A stretch of 64,000 nt of DNA, from assembly GCA_036852015.1 (NCBI GenBank), contig JAANDG010000100.1:62001-126000 (forward strand). The letters are read 5' to 3'. The notes beneath the pieces were generated by a model that ran no database searches, was not told the origin of the DNA, and saw nothing but the letters and a program-made list of their open reading frames with translations. This document shows, one piece after another, positions 37,501 to 49,955 of this stretch. The DNA is from Pelodera strongyloides (Eukaryota > Nematoda > Chromadorea > Rhabditida > Rhabditidae). Position 1 is the stretch's first letter, and each line of letters begins with the position of its first letter. The position numbers and the translations under genes are program-made.

Positions 37501-39799
37501 CCCCACCATTGAATATGACTACCACACCATTGAATATGACTACCCCACCAATTGAATATGACTACCCCCCCATTGAATATGACTACCCCACCATTGAATA
37601 TGACTACCCCACCATTGAATATGACTACCCCACCAATTGAATATGACTACCCCACCATTGAATATGACTACCCCACCAATTGAATAACACTACCCCACCA
37701 ATTGAATAACACTACCCCACTAGAAAGGGGTAGTATTTTGTAAAGACAGGGGGGTAGTATTTTGTAAACTGGGGGTATTATTTTGCATGGGGTAATATTT
37801 TTCAAAAAGGGGTAGTGTTCTTCAATCCAGGGGGTAGTGTTCTTCAATTCTACCCTATCATACTACCATTTTTTCAACTTGAGAATCGAAAACGAAATCT
37901 ACCCTATACTTTAAAGGGGCAGAAAAGAGTGGAGAAATCCCTCAAAAAATAATGGAAAGATCCTTAAAACACTCAGAAAAGAAGGTCCTTGCGCCACGGT
38001 TTTTTTTAGTAATTGCATGCAACAAATGCCCGTATTCATAAAGAGGGACGGAAAAGTAAAAGAATTCAGACGTTCCACTTTGTCTTTCACTGGAAGCAAA
38101 AACAACAAGACTTTATTCAAAAGCTACCTCGTTGCCAAGCGCATCCAATTTTGAGACCATTTCGCCGACTGGGAGGTCTCCACATACATCTGCATTGAGG
38201 ACGAAAATGGCAGAAGGACTCCCACTTAGAATTGATTCGCGGAATTTAACGATACCACCAGCGGTGCCTATGACATACACTCCGATAAGATGAATTAAGA
38301 ATATTGACATACAGAAACATATTACAGGACTTACTTATCAGCTGGCTAATTCAGCACTCAGCACACCCTTCAGGTATCGAAATCTATTTAAAATGGGACT
38401 GAAATATGTGCACTACACGAGAATAATTGGCAAAAAAAATGGAAAGACTAAGCTCATAGACACCAATAAGAAACTCTAAAAGGTTTACCTCTGGGCTGTC
38501 CCTCTTGTATGTACCTGATTGGGATGCGGTACTGTTGTTGACACCTCTCGATAAAATCAGTAAACTGATCAGAAGGATAAAAACCAAGGAGAATCACCTC
38601 GGATAAACCGGTCAGCTGAAATTAAAACTAAGGTAATATCAGCCAGTTTAAAACGCCTTTGTTCTAGATGATAAACATGATAATACCATTTCGCTTATTT
38701 AAAACTACTGGGGCTGGGGCATATGATTGAGAAATGTTTGACAAACTAACTCACATGAAAAAAAACTAATTTCAAGTCTAAATAAACTAGTGTCTTATTC
38801 CTTTCAAAGCTTCACTGATTGATTTGATTAGTTGATCAAATGATACGGTGTAAATATTTCGAAAGCAGGTTTTATGCGACAACGGAGCTGCGGTATAATC
38901 CTTGCTCTTGCAGAAGTGATCCAAAAGAACCAAGAAATCAGCTTTGCACTGCCCGAAAGGAAACACCGCAAATGATGGAACACAAACAATACCGTTTTTC
39001 TTAAATCATAGAATTTCACATTAATAAAACTACAGAATAAAAGTTATGTGTATACACTCACAGACACAACCGAAAAACGGAGCCATCAAAGTTGCGTTCT
39101 GGGTACCCGAAAAAACATTCCCGAGAGTATTATCACTGCCCAAAATCACGAAAGAGGCCCGAATCGGCAAAAGCATAACCGACTATAGCCTATTATATCA
39201 GTTTGGATGGTTTAAGGATATGCCACCAGAGACCGTGATTGAAATTTACGAGAGGTTTGTTTGAATTCAAGTCAGATATTAGTAAAGCAAATCACTACAA
39301 CATAATTGTTTAACCTGCGATAATTAACTACAATATAATTGTTTTACCTGCGATAATTGATCGATATGATGTTCCACAAGGGGCACTCCAGCAATGGGAA
39401 ATAGGGGTTTTGGTAGCTGAAGGGATAACGGACGAAAACGAGTTCCTGAATAAAACGTTTAAGCAGAACAGCCTAAAAGAAAAAGAAATGGTTCAAAAGA
39501 CCCAAATATTGTTAAGTTATAAATGTTATCAATCTAAATGCCTAATAAAGAAACTTACCTGTAAAATAAATAAAATGTTATAGAGAAAGTGGGTGATTCT
39601 GAATAGCAAGTGCGACAAGGAAAACTGGTAGCACAAGGAATATAAGATAGAGAGAGACAAGAGCACCGGCAGCCAGGAACATTACTCTTTCTCAGGACTT
39701 TAAATTGCTTACGAACGGAATAGAGCGAAGATTAGGTGTGGTGGGTTTGTACCTACCTTTCTGTGCACCTCCGACAAGGATCACCGCTTTGAAGGCCAT
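34534..39799 (-). CDS. gmppa: GDP-mannose pyrophosphorylase A (GMPPA), 399 aa
   Basis: Eleven exons join in phase: 39757-39799, 39348-39445, 38489-38615, 38128-38267, 36983-37066, 36621-36707, 36156-36274, 35797-35914, 35577-35654, 35217-35391 and 34534-34664. The nucleotidyltransferase domain opens with [20 protein letters not shown] and [12 protein letters not shown], and includes [17 protein letters not shown] and HYVDKPTTF. The C-terminal left-handed beta-helix has hexapeptide repeats ([19 protein letters not shown]), and the protein ends KNQIIL like other GMPPA. The GGAQKGTRFRP signature and the end favour GMPPA over the catalytic GMPPB. In animals GMPPA is the regulatory subunit that lets GDP-mannose feed back on GMPPB, in the cytosol. 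Intron 4 contains a large TACCCC repeat array and intron 10 a GC-rich hairpin. Confidence 0.95.
34690..34825. repeat. GC-rich hairpin with A-run in GMPPA intron 10
   Basis: Outer arms GGTTCGCGG/CCGCGAACC enclose a shorter dyad around TCTCGCGAGA. An A6 run follows the left arm. Belongs with the other GC-rich patches of the window. Confidence 0.5.
37086..37862. repeat. TACCCC repeat array with inverted arms in GMPPA intron 4
   Basis: The core (about 37440-37720) is a tandem array of a 20-21-bp unit, CTACCCCACCATTGAATATGA, in roughly a dozen copies. Flanking parts carry the same phrases in both orientations (CTACCCCACCATTGAAGAAC and GTTCTTCAATGGTGGGGTAG), making a large imperfect palindrome. 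It starts about 20 bp from the acceptor of GMPPA exon 5 on the minus strand. Confidence 0.82.
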
Positions 39800-40373
39800 A
39801 ATATTGCGAATCGCGCTCCCCGAATCAGGTCACGGCACAGTGAAAGAACCCAGCGTAACCCAGTCAGCGGGGAGAAAAGGGAAAACGTGGATCCGGTCCC
39901 AACACTGCACCAGCACAGGTCTACACTGCACAACAGCTGAAGGGACCGTCAAACAGAACACGGGGCCTGAAATCAACTCGTAGAGGAGAATTGTTACGCG
40001 GATGATTTCCAAAAAAAAACGTACATGTGTAAAACAAACATCTACGCCAATATTAGACAAGTAACGATAAACGATGAAAAGCTTCAATGCTGGCGAGCGC
40101 AGTGCGTGGAAACAGTATCGCGCAATCGTTGTTATCGTCTGGTCACACAAGTGCAATCTATATATAAATACTTTATTGCGTTAAAAAAGGCAACAACAAA
40201 GCGGGTCGAGAAAAAAAAAGAAAAGGAAAATAACAACTAACAACAAAAACAGCAAAACAACAACTCAACAATAAACATAACACGAATACACAACAACAAC
40301 AAAAGGAACAGAAATTACGATGCACGAATGTTTCTAATAGACCTCCTCTACCAACTGTGCAAATCTACCAGCA

Positions 40374-40553
40374 GAGGCCGTATTCACCACTCCGTTTACC
40401 CCTGGAGAAAACTGCCTCTCGGAGAAAATTTACCTAGAAAGCGAGATTATGTCACAAAATTTGCATTCACCACTCACTCTCCTTCCCGAAAAATGCGTTC
40501 CAAAAGTTTTGTCTCTAGAGAAGTGTTTACCCTTGAGTGGTGAATACGGCCTC
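40374..40553. mobile_element. GAGGCCRTATTCACC-ended MITE, copy 2
   Basis: A 180-bp foldback with ends GAGGCCGTATTCACCACTC and the complement. The interior differs from the other two copies but also contains CACCACTC-type motifs and TCTCGGAGA/TCTCTAGAGA dyads. Confidence 0.75.
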
Positions 40554-40626
40554 TGGTCCATTTTACCTATCCAATCAATAATTCCTGTTTAAAGCTAGCT
40601 TCATGCAATGACACTTATAAATGCGT

Positions 40627-40848
40627 AGGGCGCGTTTAAGATGATCGAAAGAAAGAAAAATATCCATATTTTCGGCCGTTCAGGATAGGCGAAAAGAAAA
40701 CTTTTGAAAGACAATGCAAAAGCAAGAGACGCAGACAAAACCCGAAAAAATTTACTGTATTTTTTAATTTTCCATTAGTATTAAAACTTTTCGTCCATCC
40801 TGAACGGCCGAAAATAGATTTTTTGCTTTCTTTCGCTCAAGCGCGCCT
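40627..40848. mobile_element. AGGCGCG-ended foldback MITE, copy 1
   Basis: A 222-bp element. The left end AGGGCGCGTTTAAGATGATC and the right complement (CTCAAGCGCGCCT) flank longer arms with CGAAAGAAAG and TTTTCGGCCGTTCAGGAT and their complements. The end sequence resembles the 52074-52289 element. Confidence 0.72.
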
Positions 40849-41019
40849 GTAACTCTAACAGGAAGTTATTTTGGTAGGAAACATTGAAAACAACATACAA
40901 TCACGTTGCAGTAAATAAAAAATTCAAAAAAAAAATGTGCGTCATTACTGTAGCTTAGTGTACACACCTACAACACATTTTGCAGTACAGTACTTTTGCG
41001 TGTTATGAGACGGAAGCCC

Positions 41020-41081
41020 GCGCGTTCGAGTTGGGGAAAAGTTGGTGGAATTCCGGAATTCCACCAACTTTTTCATATTTC
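41020..41081. repeat. Palindromic half-element abutting the satellite
   Basis: GCGCGTTCGAGTTGGGGAAA is followed by a perfect palindrome centred at about 41055 (AGTTGGTGGAATTCC / GGAATTCCACCAACT). The same end, GGCGCGTTCGAGTTGGGAAA with GAATTCCGGAAAAAGTTGG, forms the 52074-52289 MITE. The satellite begins immediately after. Confidence 0.7.
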
Positions 41082-44000
41082 AGTTTCCGATGGCAAGATG
41101 TATTTCAGTTGAAGCTGATATTGCCACACTGTTTTCACCTAAAACACACTGTGGAAAGATGTATTTCAGTTGAAACTGATATTGGCACACTGTTTTCACC
41201 TAGAACACACTGTGGCAAGATGTATCTCAGTTGAAACTTATATTGCCACACTGTTTTCACCTAAAACACACTGTGGCAAGATGTATTTCAGTTGAAACTG
41301 ATATTGCCACGCTGTTTTCACCTAAAAACACCTGTGGCAAGATGTATTTCAGTTGAAACTGATATTGCCACACTGTTTTCACCTAAAACACACTGTGGCA
41401 AGATGTATTTCAGTTGAAACTGATATTGCCACACTGTTTTCACCTAAAACACACTGTGGCAAGATGTATTTCAGTTGAAACTGATATTGCCACACTGTTT
41501 TCACCTAAAACACACTGTGGCAAGATGTATTTCAGTTGAAACTGATATTGCCACACTGTTTTCACCTAAAACACACTGTGGCAAGATGTATTTCAGTTGA
41601 AACTGATATTGCCACACTGTTTTCAAGTAGAACACACTGTGGCAAGATGTATTTCAGTTGAAACTGATATTGCCACACTGTTTTCACCTAAAACACACTG
41701 TGGCAAGATGTATTTCAGTTGAAACTGATATTGCCACACTGTTTTCACCTAGAACACACCTGTGGCAAGATGTATTTCGTTGAAACTGATATTGCCACAC
41801 GTTTTTCACCTAAACACACTGTGGCAAGATGTATTTCAGTTGAAACTGATATTGCCACACTGTTTTCACCTAAAACACACTGTGGCAAGATGTATTTCAG
41901 TTGAAACTGATATTGCCACACGGTTTTCAAGTAGAACACACTGTGGCAAGATGTATTTCAGTTGAAACTGATATTGCCACACTGTTTTCACCTAAAACAC
42001 ACTGTGGCAAGATGTATTTCAGTTGAAACTGATATTGCCACACTGTTTTCACCTAGAAACACCACTGTGGCAAGATGTATTTCAGTTGAAACTGATATTG
42101 CCACACTGTTTTCACACCTAGAAACACACTGTGGCAAGATGTATTTTCAGTTGAAACTGATATTGCCACACTGTTTTCACCTAAACACACTGTGGCAAGA
42201 TGTATTTCAGTTGAAACTGATATTGCCACACTGTTTTTCACCTAAACACACCTGTGGCAAGATGTATTTCAGTTTGAAACTGATATTGCCACACTGTTTT
42301 CACCTAGAACACACTGTGGCAAGATGTATTTCAGTTGAAACTGATATTGCCACACTGTTTTCACCTAAAACACACTGTGGCAAGATGTATTTCAGTTGAA
42401 ACTGATATTGCCACACTGTTTTCACCTAAAACACACTGTGGCAAGATGTATTTCAGTTGAAACTGATATTGCCACACTGTTTTCACCTAAAACACACTGT
42501 GGCAAGATGTATTTCAGTTGAAACTGATATTGCCACACTGTTTTCACCTAAAACACACTGTGGCAAGATGTATTTCAGTTGAAACTGATATTGCCACACT
42601 GTTTTCACCTAAAACACACTGTGGCAAGATGTATTATATTGCCACACTGTTTTCACCTAAAACACACTGTGGCAACATGTATTTCAGTTGAAACTGATAT
42701 TGCCACACTGTTTTCACCTAAAACACACTGTGGCAAGATGTATTTCAGTTGAAACTGATATTGCCACACTGTTTTCACCTAAACACACTGTGGCAAGATG
42801 TATTTCAGTTGAAACTGATATTGCCACACTGTTTTTCACCTAAACACACTGTGGCAAGATGTATTTCAGTTGAAACTGATATTGCCACACTGTTTTCACC
42901 TAGAACACACTGTGGCAAGATGTATTTCAGTTGAAACTGATATTGCCACACTGTTTTCACCTAAAACACACTGTGGCAAGATGTATTTCAGTTGAAACTG
43001 ATATTGCCACACTGTTTTCACCTAAAACACCACTGTGGCAAGATGTATTTCAGTTGAAACTGATATTGCCACACTGTTTTTCACCTAAAACACACTGTGG
43101 CAAGATGTATTTCAGTTGAAACTGATATTGCCACACTGTTTTCAACCTAGAAACACCTGTGGCAAGATGTTATTTTGATTGCCACACTGTTTTCACCTAG
43201 AACACACTGTGGCAAGATGTATTTCAGTTGAAACTGATATTGCCACACTGTTTTCACCTAAAACACACTGTGGCAAGATGTATTTCAGTTGAAACTGATA
43301 TTGCCACACTGTTTTCACCTAAAACACACTGTGGCAAGATGTATTTCAGTTGAAACTGATATTGCCACACTGTTTTCACCTAGAAACACACTGTGGCAAG
43401 ATGTATTTCAGTTTGAAACTGATATTGCCACACTGTTTTCACCTAGAACACACTGTGGCAAGATGTATTTCAGTTGAAACTGATATTGCCACACTGTTTT
43501 CACCTAAAACACACTGTGGCAAGATGTATTTCAGTTGAAACTGATATTGCCACACTGTTTTCACCTAGAACACACTGTGGCAAGATGTATTTCAGTTGAA
43601 ACTGATATTGCCACACTGTTTTTCACCTAAACACACTGTGGCAAGATGTATTTCAGTTGAAACTGATATTGCCACACTGTTTTCACCTAAAACACACCTG
43701 TGGCAAGATGTATTTCAGTTGAAACTGATATTGCCACACTGTTTTTTTCACCTAAAACACACTGTGGCAAGATGTATTTCAGTTGAAACTGATATTGCCA
43801 CACTGTTTTCACCTAAAACACACTGTGGCAAGATGTATTTCAGTTGAAACTGATATTGCCACACTGTTGTGGCAAGATGTATTTCAGTTGAAACTGATAT
43901 TGCCACACTGTTTTCAACTAAAACACACTGTGGCAAGATGTATTTCAGTTGAAACTGATATTGCCACACTGTTTTCACCTAAAACACACTGTGGCAAGAT

Positions 44001-47000
44001 GTATTTCAGTTGAAACTGATATTGCCACACTGTTTTCAACTAAAACACACTGTGGCAAGATGTATTTCAGTTGAAACTGATATTGCCACACTGTTTTCAC
44101 CTAAAACACACTGTGGCAAGATGTATTTCAGTTGAAACTGATATTGCCACACTGTTTTCACCTAGAACACACTGTGGCAAGATGTATTTCAGTTGAAACT
44201 GATATTGCCACACTGTTTTCAACTAAAACACACTGTGGCAAGATGTATTTCAGTTGAAACTGATATTGCCACACTGTTTTTCACCTAAAACACCTGTGGC
44301 AAGATGTATTTCAGTTGAAACTGATATTGCCACACTGTTTTCACCTAGAAAACCCCTGTGGCAAGATGTATTTCAGTTTGAAACTGATATTGCCACACTG
44401 TTTTCACCTAGAACAACTGTGGCAAGATGTATTTCAGTTGAAACTGATATTGCCACACTGTTTTCAATTTAAACACACTGTGGCAAGATGTATTTCAGTT
44501 GAAACTGATATTGCCACACTGTTTTCACCTAAAACACACTGTGGCAAGATGTATTTCAGTTGAAACTGATATTGCCACACTGTTTTCACCTAAAACACAC
44601 TGTGGCAAGATGTATTTCAGTTGAAACTGATATTGCCACACTGTTTTCAAGTAAAACACACTGTGGCAAGATGTATTTCAGTTGAAACTGATATTGCCAC
44701 ACTGTTTTCACCTAAAACACACTGTGGCAAGATGTATTTCAGTTGAAACTGATATTGCCACACTGTTTTCACCTAAAACACACTGTGGCAAGATGTATTT
44801 CAGTTGAAACTGATATTGCCACACTGTTTTCACCTAAAACACACTGTGGCAAGATGTATTTCAGTTGAAACTGATATTGCCACACTGTTTTCACCTAAAA
44901 CACACTGTGGCAAGATGTATTTCAGTTGAAACTGATATTGCCACACTGTTTTCACCTAAAAACACCTGTGGCAAGATGTATTTCAGTTGAAACTGATATT
45001 GCCACACTGTTTTCACCTAAAACACACTGTGGCAAGATGTATTTCAGTTGAAACTGATATTGCCACACTGTTTTCACCTAAAACACACTGTGGCAAGATG
45101 TATTTCAGTTGAAACTGATATTGCCACACTGTTTTCACCTAAAACACACTGTGGCAAGATGTATTTCAGTTGAAACTGATATTGCCACACTGTTTTCACC
45201 TAAAACACACTGTGGCAAGATGTATTTCAGTTGAAACTGATATTGCCACACTGTTTTCACCTAAAACACACTGTGGCAAGATGTATTTCAGTTGAAACTG
45301 ATATTGCCACACTGTTTTCACCTAAAACACACTGTGGCAAGATGTATTTCAGTTGAAACTGATATTGCCACACTGTTTTCACCTAAAACACACTGTGGCA
45401 AGATGTATTTCAGTTGAAACTGATATTGCCACACTGTTTTCACCTAAAACACACTGTGGCAAGATGTATTTCAGTTGAAACTGATATTGCCACACTGTTT
45501 TCACCTAAAACACACTGTGGCAAGATGTATTTCAGTTGAAACTTATTGCCACACTGTCAAGATGTATTTCGGTTGAAACTTATATTGCCACACTGTTTTC
45601 ACCTAAAACACACTGTGGCAAGATGTATTTCAGTTGAAACTGATATTGCCACACTGTTTTCACCTAAAACACACTGTGGCAAGATGTATTTCAGTTGAAA
45701 CTGATATTGCCACACTGTTTTCACCTAAAACACACTGTGGCAGATGTATGTATTTCAGGTTGAAACTGATATTGCCACACTGTTTTCACCTAAAACACAC
45801 TGTGGCAAGATGTATTTCAGTTGAAACTGATATTGCCACACTGTTTTCACCTAAAACACACTGTGGCAAGATGTATTTCAGTTGAAACTGATATTGCCAC
45901 ACTGTTTTCACAGAAAACCCTGTGGCAAAATGTAAAGAAACATTTCAGTTGAAACTGATATTGCCACACTGTTTTCAAAACACACTGTGGCAAGATGTAT
46001 TTCAGTTGAAACTGATATTGCCACACTGTTTTCACCTAAAACACACTGTGGCAAGATGTATTTCAGTTGAAACTGATATTGCCACACTGTTTTCACCTAA
46101 AACACACTGTGGCAAGATGTATTTCGGTTGAAACTGATATTGCCACACTGTTTTCACCTAAAACACACTGTGGCAAGATGTATTTCAGTTGAAACTGATA
46201 TTGCCACACTGTTTTCACCTAAAACACACTGTGGCAAGATGTATTTCAGTTGAAACTGATTTTTATTTTTTTTTTTTCAAGTAGAAAACACTGTGGCAAG
46301 ATGTATTTCAGTTGAAACTGATATTGCCACACTGTTTTCACCTAAAACACACTGTGGCAAGATGTATTTCGGTTGAAACTGATATTGCCACACTGTTTTC
46401 ACCTAAAACACACTGTGGCAAGATGTATTTCAGTTGAAACTGATATTGCCACACTGTTTTCACCTAAAACACACTGTGGCAAGATGTATTTCAGTTGAAA
46501 CTGATATTGCCACACTGTTTTCACCTAAAACACACTGTGGCAAGATGTATTTCAGTTGAAACTGATATTGCCACACTGTTTTCACCTAAAACACACTGTG
46601 GCAAGATGTATTTCAGTTGAAACTGATATTGCCACACTGTTTTCAAAAAAAACACTGTGGCAAGATGTATTTCAGTTGAAACTGATATTGCCACACTGTT
46701 TTTTTGTTTTCACCTAAAAAAACCACTGTGGCAAGATGTATTTCAGTTGAAACTGATATTGCCACACTGTTTTCACCTAAAACACACTGTGGCAAGATGT
46801 ATTTCAGTTGAAACTTGATATTGCCACACTGTTTTCACCTAAAACACACTGTGGCAAGATGTATTTCAGTTGAAACTGATATTGCCACACTGTTTTCACC
46901 TAAAACACACTGTGGCAAGATGTATTTCAGTTGAAACTGATATTGCCACACTGTTTTCACCTAAAACACACTGTGGCAAGATGTATTTCAGTTGAAACTG

Positions 47001-49816
47001 ATATTGCCACACTGTTTTCACCTAAAACACACTGTGGCAAGATGTATTATATTGCCACACTGTTTTCACCTAAAACACACTGTGGCAAGATGTATTTCAG
47101 TTGAAACTGATATTGCCACACTGTTTTCACCTAAAACACACTGTGGCAAGATGTATTTCGGTTGAAACTGATATTGCCACACTGTTTTCACCTAAAACAC
47201 ACTGTGGCAAGATGTATTTCAGTTGAAACTGATATTGCCACACTGTTTTCACCTAAAACACACTGTGGCAAGATGTATTTCAGTTGAAACTGATATTGCC
47301 ACACTGTTTTCACCTAAAACACACTGTGGCAAGATGTATTTCAGTTGAAACTGATATTGCCACACTGTTTTCACCTAGAAAACACTGTGGCACTGTGGCA
47401 AGATGTATTTCAGTTGTTGAAACTGATATTGCCACACTGTTTTCACCTAAAACACACTGTGGCAAGATGTATTTCAGTTGAAACTGATATTGCCACACTG
47501 TTTTCACCTAAAACACACTGTGGCAAGATGTATTTCAGTTGAAACTGATATTGCCACACTGTTTTCACCTAAAACACACTGTGGCAAGATGTATTTCAGT
47601 TGAAACTGATATTGCCACACTGTTTTCACCTAAAACACACTGTGGCAAGATGTATTTCAGTTGAAACTGATATTGCCACACTGTTTTCACCTAAAACACA
47701 CTGTGGCAAGATGTATTTCAGTTGAAACTTATATTGCCACACTGTTTTCACCTAAAACACACTGTGGCAAGATGTATTTCAGTTGAAACTGATATTGCCA
47801 CACTGTTTTCACCTAAAACACACTGTGGCAAGATGTATTTCAGTTTGAAACTGATATTGCCACACTGTTTTCACCTAAAACACACTGTGGCAAGATGTAT
47901 TTCAGTTGAAACTGATATTGCCACACTGTTTTCACCTAAAACACACTGTGGCAAGATGTATTTCGGTTGAAACTGATATTGCCACACTGTTTTCACCTAA
48001 AACACACTGTGGCAAGATGTATTTCAGTTGAAACTGATATTGCCACACTGTTTTCACCTAAAACACACTGTGGCAAGATGTATTTCAGTTGAAACTGATA
48101 TTGCCACACTGTTTTCACCTAAAACACACTGTGGCAAGATGTATTTCAGTTGAAACTGATATTGCCACACTGTTTTCACCTAAAACACACTGTGGCAAGA
48201 TGTATTTCAGTTGAAACTGATATTGCCACACTGTTTTCACCTAAAACACACTGTGGCAAGATGTATTTCAGTTGAAACTGATATTGCCACACTGTTTTCA
48301 CCTAAAACACACTGTGGCAAGATGTATTTCAGTTGAAACTGATATTGCCACACTGTTTTCACCTAAAACACACTGTGGCAAGATGTATTTCAGTTGAAAC
48401 TGATATTGCCACACTGTTTTCAACCTAAAACACACTGTGGCAAGATGTATTTCAGTTGAAACTGATATTGCCACACTGTTTTCACCTAAAACACACTGTG
48501 GCAAGATGTATTTCAGTTGAAACTGATATTGCCACACTGTTTTTCACCTAAAAAACCACACTGTGGCAAGATGTATTTCAGTTGAAACTGATATTGCCAC
48601 ACTGTTTTCACCTAAACACACTGTGGCAAGATGTATTTCAGTTTGAAAAACTGATATTGCCACACTGTTTTCACCTAGAACACACTGTGGCAAGATGTAT
48701 TTCAGTTGAAACTGATATTGCCACACTGTTTTCACCTAAAACACACTGTGGCAAGATGTATTTCAGTTGAAACTGATATTGCCACACTGTTTTCACCTAA
48801 AACACACTGTGGCAAGATGTATTTCAGTTGAAACTGATATTGCCACACTGTTTTCACCTAAAACACACTGTGGCAAGATGTATTTCAGTTGAAACTGATA
48901 TTGCCACACTGTTTTCACCTAGAACACACTGTGGCAAGATGTATTTTCAGTTTGAAACTGATATTGCCACACTGTTTTTCACCTAAAACACACTGTGGCA
49001 AGATGTATTTCAGTTGAAACTGATATTGCCACACTGTTTTCACTAGAAAACACACTGTGGCAAGATGTATTTCAGTTGAAACTGATATTGCCACACTGTT
49101 TTCACCTAAAACACACTGTGGCAAGATGTATTTCAGTTGAAACTGATATTGCCACACTGTTTTCACCTAAAACACACTGTGGCAAGATGTATTTCAGTTG
49201 AAACTGATATTGCCACACTGTTTTCACCTAAAACACACTGTGGCAAGATGTATTTCAGTTGAAACTGATATTGCCACACTGTTTTCACCTAAAACACACT
49301 GTGGCAAGATGTATTTCAGTTGAAACTGATATTGCCACACTGTTTTCAAGTAAAACACACTGTGGCAAGATGTATTTCAGTTGAAACTGATATATTGCCA
49401 CACTGTTTTCACCTAAAACACACTGTGGCAAGATGTATTTCAGTTGAAACTGATATTGCCACACTGTTTTCACCTAAAACACACTGTGGCAAGATGTATT
49501 TCAGTTGAAACTGATATTGCCACACTGTTTTCACCTAAAACACACTGTGGCAAGATGTATTTCAGTTGAAACTGATATTGCCACACTGTTTTCACCTAAA
49601 ACACACCGTGGCAAGATGTATTTCAGTTGAAACTGATATTGCCACACTGTTTTCAAGTAAAACACACTGTGGCAATATCAGTTTCAACTGAAATACATAT
49701 TGCCACACTGTTTTCACCTAAGACACACTGTGGCAAGATGTATTTCGGTTAAAACTTATATTGCCACACTGTTTTCAAGTAAAACACACTGTGGCAAGAT
49801 GTATTTCAGTTGAAAC
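41082..49816 (+). repeat. 61-bp satellite array, about 143 units
   Basis: A tandem array with a 61-bp unit: GTTGAAACTGATATTGCCAC, then ACTGTTTTCACCTAAAACAC, then ACTGTGGCAAGATGTATTTCA. Each unit has two dyads: TTGCCACA...TGTGGCAA (with TGTTTT/AAAACA inside) and TCAGTT-GA-AACTGA. Most units are identical. Variants carry CACCTAGAACAC or CAAGTARAACAC, and clusters of one-base indels occur at about 41.75-42.3, 43.0-44.45 and 48.4-49.05 kb. Truncated units occur near 42633, 43868, 45546 and 47045, and a T-rich interruption near 46260. 61 is not a multiple of three and the local frames are incidental. Confidence 0.98.
49661..49705 (-). repeat. Inverted satellite fragment at right edge
   Basis: Part of one unit is inverted: after ACTGTGGCAA the sequence runs ATCAGTTTCAACTGAAATAC, the reverse complement of the usual GTATTTCAGTTGAAACTGAT, then returns to TATTGCCACACTG. 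Divergence is higher here than in the array body (two units with TTTCGGTT or other changes nearby), as typical of array edges. Confidence 0.8.
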
Positions 49817-49955
49817 GACCTGGTATTGTTGTTGCAATTATTGCTTCTTTGCAAACAAGTGTTTACTTCTGGGCACAGAAAAAGCATTCAAGGACAAATA
49901 GGATAATAGAGATCTTGCAAACTGGAGGATTAAAGTGGAAATGTGCACAAAAATA
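49817..49955. other. Short spacer between satellite and XPA stop
   Basis: 139 bp of unique sequence, which must contain the XPA 3'UTR and poly(A) site unless these extend into the satellite. TATTGTTGTTGCAATTATTG-type AT-rich sequence; no clear AATAAA on the minus strand is visible. Confidence 0.4.

Larger units (their letters stand above)
39800..41081. other. Upstream of GMPPA, to satellite edge
   Basis: Contains the putative GMPPA promoter and two MITEs (40374-40553 and 40627-40848), then a short palindrome at 41035-41072 directly against the satellite. An (AAC)-rich stretch at about 40220-40310 is low-complexity. No gene is supported. Confidence 0.5.

Noticed and set aside
41082..49816. 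Repetitive protein genes or a CRISPR-like array in the 61-bp repeats (frames with ILPHCFHLKHTVARCISVETD)
   Set aside because: The unit is 61 bp, so all three frames cycle through the same peptides on both strands. There are no unique spacers, no splice context, and the host is eukaryotic.
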